From an uncultured Eubacteriales bacterium (GTDB lineage Bacteria > Bacillota > Clostridia > Oscillospirales > CAG-272), in contig CAKSER010000039.1 of the NCBI GenBank assembly GCA_934447715.1, forward strand, positions 1 through 15,483: DNA of 15,483 bases, written 5' to 3'. The first letter of the stretch is position 1. Every line of letters begins with the position of its first letter. The position numbers and the translations under genes are program-made. Positions 12,910 to 15,483 of this stretch are shown one piece after another. The notes under the pieces are model-generated. The model saw nothing but the letters and a program-made list of their open reading frames with translations. It had not been told where the DNA came from and ran no database searches.

Positions 12910-13961
12910 AGCGTTATCTTGTATTTGCCGACGGAGAGGTAATCGAGGGCACGGCATTCGGAGCAACAAGCACGGCACTCGGAGAGTTGGTATTTACCAC
13001 AGGAATGGGCGGATATATCGAAACGCTTACCGACCCGAGCTACAAGGGACAGATCATTCTCCAGTCCTTCCCTCTCATCGGCAATTACGGAATAATTTCG
13101 GAGGACTTTGAAGGAAAGAGCGCTGCGTGCGGATATATAGTACGGGAGTGGTGTGAGCATCCCTCAAATTTCAGATGCGAAATGACGCTTGACGCTTATC
13201 TTAAAAAAGTCGGCATTCCCGGCATCTGCGAGGTGGACACACGGGCAATCACGAAAAAAATCCGCGAAAGCGGCGTTATGAATGCAATGATCACCAACGA
13301 CCCGTCACCAGACCTTGCTTTAATCAATAATTATCGTATAACCGACGCCGTTGACGCGGTTTCCTGTAAGGAGCCGTACACCGTTTCGCCTGAAAAGCCG
13401 TCGCGCCGGATTGTGCTGCTTGACTACGGCTGCAAGAAAAATATCATAAACGAGCTTGTAAGACGCGGATGCACTGTACATGTTCTGCCGCATACCGTAA
13501 CCGCAAAGGAGATTCTTGCTCTCTGTCCCGACGGTGTAATGCTTTCAAACGGTCCGGGAGATCCTTCAGCAAACGAAAATGAAATTTCGGTAATCAAAGA
13601 GCTTGTTTCAAAGGTTCCGATCTTCGGAATCTGTCTCGGGCATCAGCTCCTTGCGCTTGCAATGGGAGGAAAAACCGAGAAGCTTAAATACGGCCATCGC
13701 GGCGTAAATCAGCCGGTAAAGGATCTTGAAACGGGAAGAACCTACATGTCAAGCCAGAATCACGGATATTCGGTAATTTCCGACAGCGTAAAGGAAGTCG
13801 GGAAGCTGCGCTTCTGCAACGCAAACGACGGAACCTGCGAAGGAATTGACTATCCGGATCTTCGTGCATTTTCGGTGCAGTTTCATCCGGAGGCGCATTC
13901 CGGACCGCAGGATACTGCATTTTTGTTCGACCGCTTTATCGGAATGACGGAGGAAAAGTAA
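12906..13961 (+). CDS. carA: Carbamoyl-phosphate synthase, small (glutaminase) subunit
   Basis: CarA splits glutamine and passes ammonia through a tunnel to CarB. The 351-residue protein has an N-terminal CPSase domain (1-150, with TTGMGGYIETLTDPSY at 31-46 and CEVDTRAITK at 108-117) and a class-I glutamine amidotransferase domain (about 168-345). The latter carries LSNGPGDPS (213-221), the nucleophile Cys243 in FGICLGHQ (240-247), and the pair His327/Glu329 in QFHPEA. The start ATG lies in the ATGA overlap with argF, with GGAGG ahead of it. The length is normal for the arginine/pyrimidine enzyme. Whether a second, pyrimidine-specific copy exists elsewhere is not visible here. Confidence 0.97.
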   Translation: MKRYLVFADGEVIEGTAFGATSTALGELVFTTGMGGYIETLTDPSYKGQIILQSFPLIGNYGIISEDFEGKSAACGYIVREWCEHPSNFRCEMTLDAYLKKVGIPGICEVDTRAITKKIRESGVMNAMITNDPSPDLALINNYRITDAVDAVSCKEPYTVSPEKPSRRIVLLDYGCKKNIINELVRRGCTVHVLPHTVTAKEILALCPDGVMLSNGPGDPSANENEISVIKELVSKVPIFGICLGHQLLALAMGGKTEKLKYGHRGVNQPVKDLETGRTYMSSQNHGYSVISDSVKEVGKLRFCNANDGTCEGIDYPDLRAFSVQFHPEAHSGPQDTAFLFDRFIGMTEEK

Positions 13962-13962
13962 T

Positions 13963-15483
13963 ATGCCGCTTTCTAAAGATATAAAAAAGGTACTTGTTAT
14001 CGGCTCCGGTCCGATTGTAATAGGACAGGCAGCCGAATTTGATTATGCCGGCGCGCAGGCATGCCGCGTGTTAAAGGAAGCCGGAATCAATGTTGTTCTT
14101 GTAAATTCCAATCCGGCAACGATCATGACCGACAAGGCGCTGGCTGACGAAATCTATCTTGAGCCGCTGAATGTCGAAACCTTAAAACGAATAATAATCA
14201 AGGAGCAGCCGGACAGCCTCCTTGCCGGACTTGGTGGGCAGACAGGGCTTACGCTTGCGATGCAGCTTTCAAAGGATGGATTTCTTTTAAAGCACGGCGT
14301 AAGACTGCTCGGAACAGACTCGGATGCAATCGACCGTGCGGAGGATCGGGAGCTGTTTAAGAAAACGATGGAGGAAATCGGTCAGCCGACCGTCCCGTCC
14401 GGAATTGCCCACACCGTAAAAGAGGCGCTGGATGTAGCAGAAAAGGTCGGCTATCCGGTCATCATTCGCCCTGCGTTTACACTCGGCGGTGCAGGCGGAG
14501 GCGTTGCGGAAAGCAAGGAGCAGCTTGAAGAGGCAGCCAAAACCGGCTTGGATGCATCTCCGATTTCGCAGGTTCTGGTCGAACGCTATATTTACGGCTG
14601 GAAGGAAATCGAATTTGAAACCATGCGTGATTCAATCGGCAATACGATTGCCGTCTGCAGCATGGAAAATATGGATCCGGTCGGCGTGCACACGGGAGAC
14701 AGCATAGTTGTAGCCCCTGCCCTGACGCTTTCGGACAGAGAGCTTCAGATGCTGCGCAGCGCGTCGCTTAAAATCATTTCCTCGCTCGGCATCATCGGCG
14801 GATGCAACTGCCAATTTGCCTTAAATCCCGATTCGTTTGAATATGCGGTAATCGAGGTCAATCCGCGTGTATCCAGATCCTCGGCTCTTGCAAGCAAGGC
14901 GACAGGATATCCGATTGCCAAGATCACGACGAAAATCGCACTCGGCTATACTCTTGACGAAATCAAAAACGACATCACAGGCAAAACCTGCGCCTGCTTT
15001 GAGCCGGCACTTGACTATGTGGTGGTAAAATTCCCGAAATGGCCCTTTGACAAATTTACCGGTATCAGCCGAAAGCTCGGCACCCAGATGAAGGCTACCG
15101 GAGAGGTAATGGCGATCGGAAGCAGCTTTGAGGCGGCACTTATGAAAGCAGTGCGCGGAGCGGAAATATCACTTGACACCCTTAACGCCGGCAAAACAGA
15201 CGGGCTCGATGTAAAGAGCCGGCTCGCTGATTGCGACGACCGAAGGATTTTTACGGTATTTGAAGCGCTTAAATGCGGAATTACACCGAAAGAAATCCAC
15301 GAAATCACACGCATAGACCTGTTCTTTATATACAAGCTGAAAAATCTTGCCGACTTTGAAAAGGAGCTTGAAAAGGGTCTTACGCCCGAGCTTTATAAAA
15401 AAGCCAAAAGGCTCGGTTATCCCGACACGGCAATCGGTCGGATTTCAAAGGAGCAGAACCTGCCGCACATTTCGGCATCATAC
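13963..15483 (+). CDS. carB: Carbamoyl-phosphate synthase, large subunit (5' part)
   Basis: The frame opens with ATG at 13963, two bases after the carA stop and after ACGGAGGAAAAG, and stays open to the window edge: 507 codons of a protein normally about 1,070 long. This is the first half, which activates bicarbonate and forms carbamate. It shows the opening KKVLVIGSGPIVIGQAAEFDYAGAQ signature (8-32), NSNPATIMTD (48-57), the first ATP-grasp domain with RPAFTLGGAGGG (169-180), NMDPVGVHTGDS (236-247) and VIEVNPRVSRSSALASKATG (296-315). The part from about 400 on begins the oligomerisation domain. No frameshift or missing motif is seen. The second ATP-grasp domain and the allosteric domain lie beyond the window. 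Confidence 0.97.
   Translation, partial: MPLSKDIKKVLVIGSGPIVIGQAAEFDYAGAQACRVLKEAGINVVLVNSNPATIMTDKALADEIYLEPLNVETLKRIIIKEQPDSLLAGLGGQTGLTLAMQLSKDGFLLKHGVRLLGTDSDAIDRAEDRELFKKTMEEIGQPTVPSGIAHTVKEALDVAEKVGYPVIIRPAFTLGGAGGGVAESKEQLEEAAKTGLDASPISQVLVERYIYGWKEIEFETMRDSIGNTIAVCSMENMDPVGVHTGDSIVVAPALTLSDRELQMLRSASLKIISSLGIIGGCNCQFALNPDSFEYAVIEVNPRVSRSSALASKATGYPIAKITTKIALGYTLDEIKNDITGKTCACFEPALDYVVVKFPKWPFDKFTGISRKLGTQMKATGEVMAIGSSFEAALMKAVRGAEISLDTLNAGKTDGLDVKSRLADCDDRRIFTVFEALKCGITPKEIHEITRIDLFFIYKLKNLADFEKELEKGLTPELYKKAKRLGYPDTAIGRISKEQNLPHISASY

Overview
The window looks like chromosome of an anaerobic, spore-forming Clostridia bacterium, probably of the Oscillospiraceae/Ruminococcaceae type. 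The evidence is an alpha/beta small acid-soluble spore protein gene, strong AGGAGG-type ribosome sites, textbook sigma-A promoters (TTGACA-17-TATAAT occurs four times), moderate GC, and a hairpin-repeat style familiar from gut clostridia. No genus can be named from the sequence alone.

Left part (1-6060), housekeeping genes. On the minus strand are a spore DNA-coating protein (SASP), an IMP dehydrogenase of an unusual subtype that closely resembles the enzyme of the protist Tritrichomonas foetus, and a short formate/nitrite-transporter-family channel. A plus-strand CPA2/NapA-like cation:proton antiporter is divergent from the channel gene. It converges, at a shared bidirectional terminator, on a minus-strand pair: dapB (dihydrodipicolinate reductase) and an overlapping, strongly degenerate dapF-like gene.

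Middle part (6061-7635), a small accessory pocket. A tRNA-Gln(CUG) gene with a consensus promoter is followed by an alternating direct/inverted repeat array built from its own 3' end. Next come a strong A/T-stem terminator and a striking 180-bp hairpin ladder: eight short GTGAAAT/ATTTCAC 'rungs', with self-complementary hairpins between them. After that are a small XRE regulator gene (minus strand), a twin CCATATATGG palindrome that is a good operator candidate, and the remains of a SLOG-family gene that has lost its centre.

Right part (7636-15483), one long plus-strand operon: argC-argJ-argB-argD-argF-carA-carB (carB runs off the edge). It starts from a perfect sigma-A promoter and has short gaps, with 4-base ATGA overlaps at argD/argF and argF/carA. 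ArgJ recycles the acetyl group, ArgB has the N-terminal helix of arginine-inhibitable kinases, and CarAB makes the carbamoyl phosphate used by ArgF. Together they make citrulline from glutamate; argG and argH are not in the window.

Most promising points for a second look: the hairpin ladder, the tRNA-3'-end repeat array, the degenerate DapF, the Tritrichomonas-type IMPDH and the SLOG relic beside the XRE gene and its twin palindrome.
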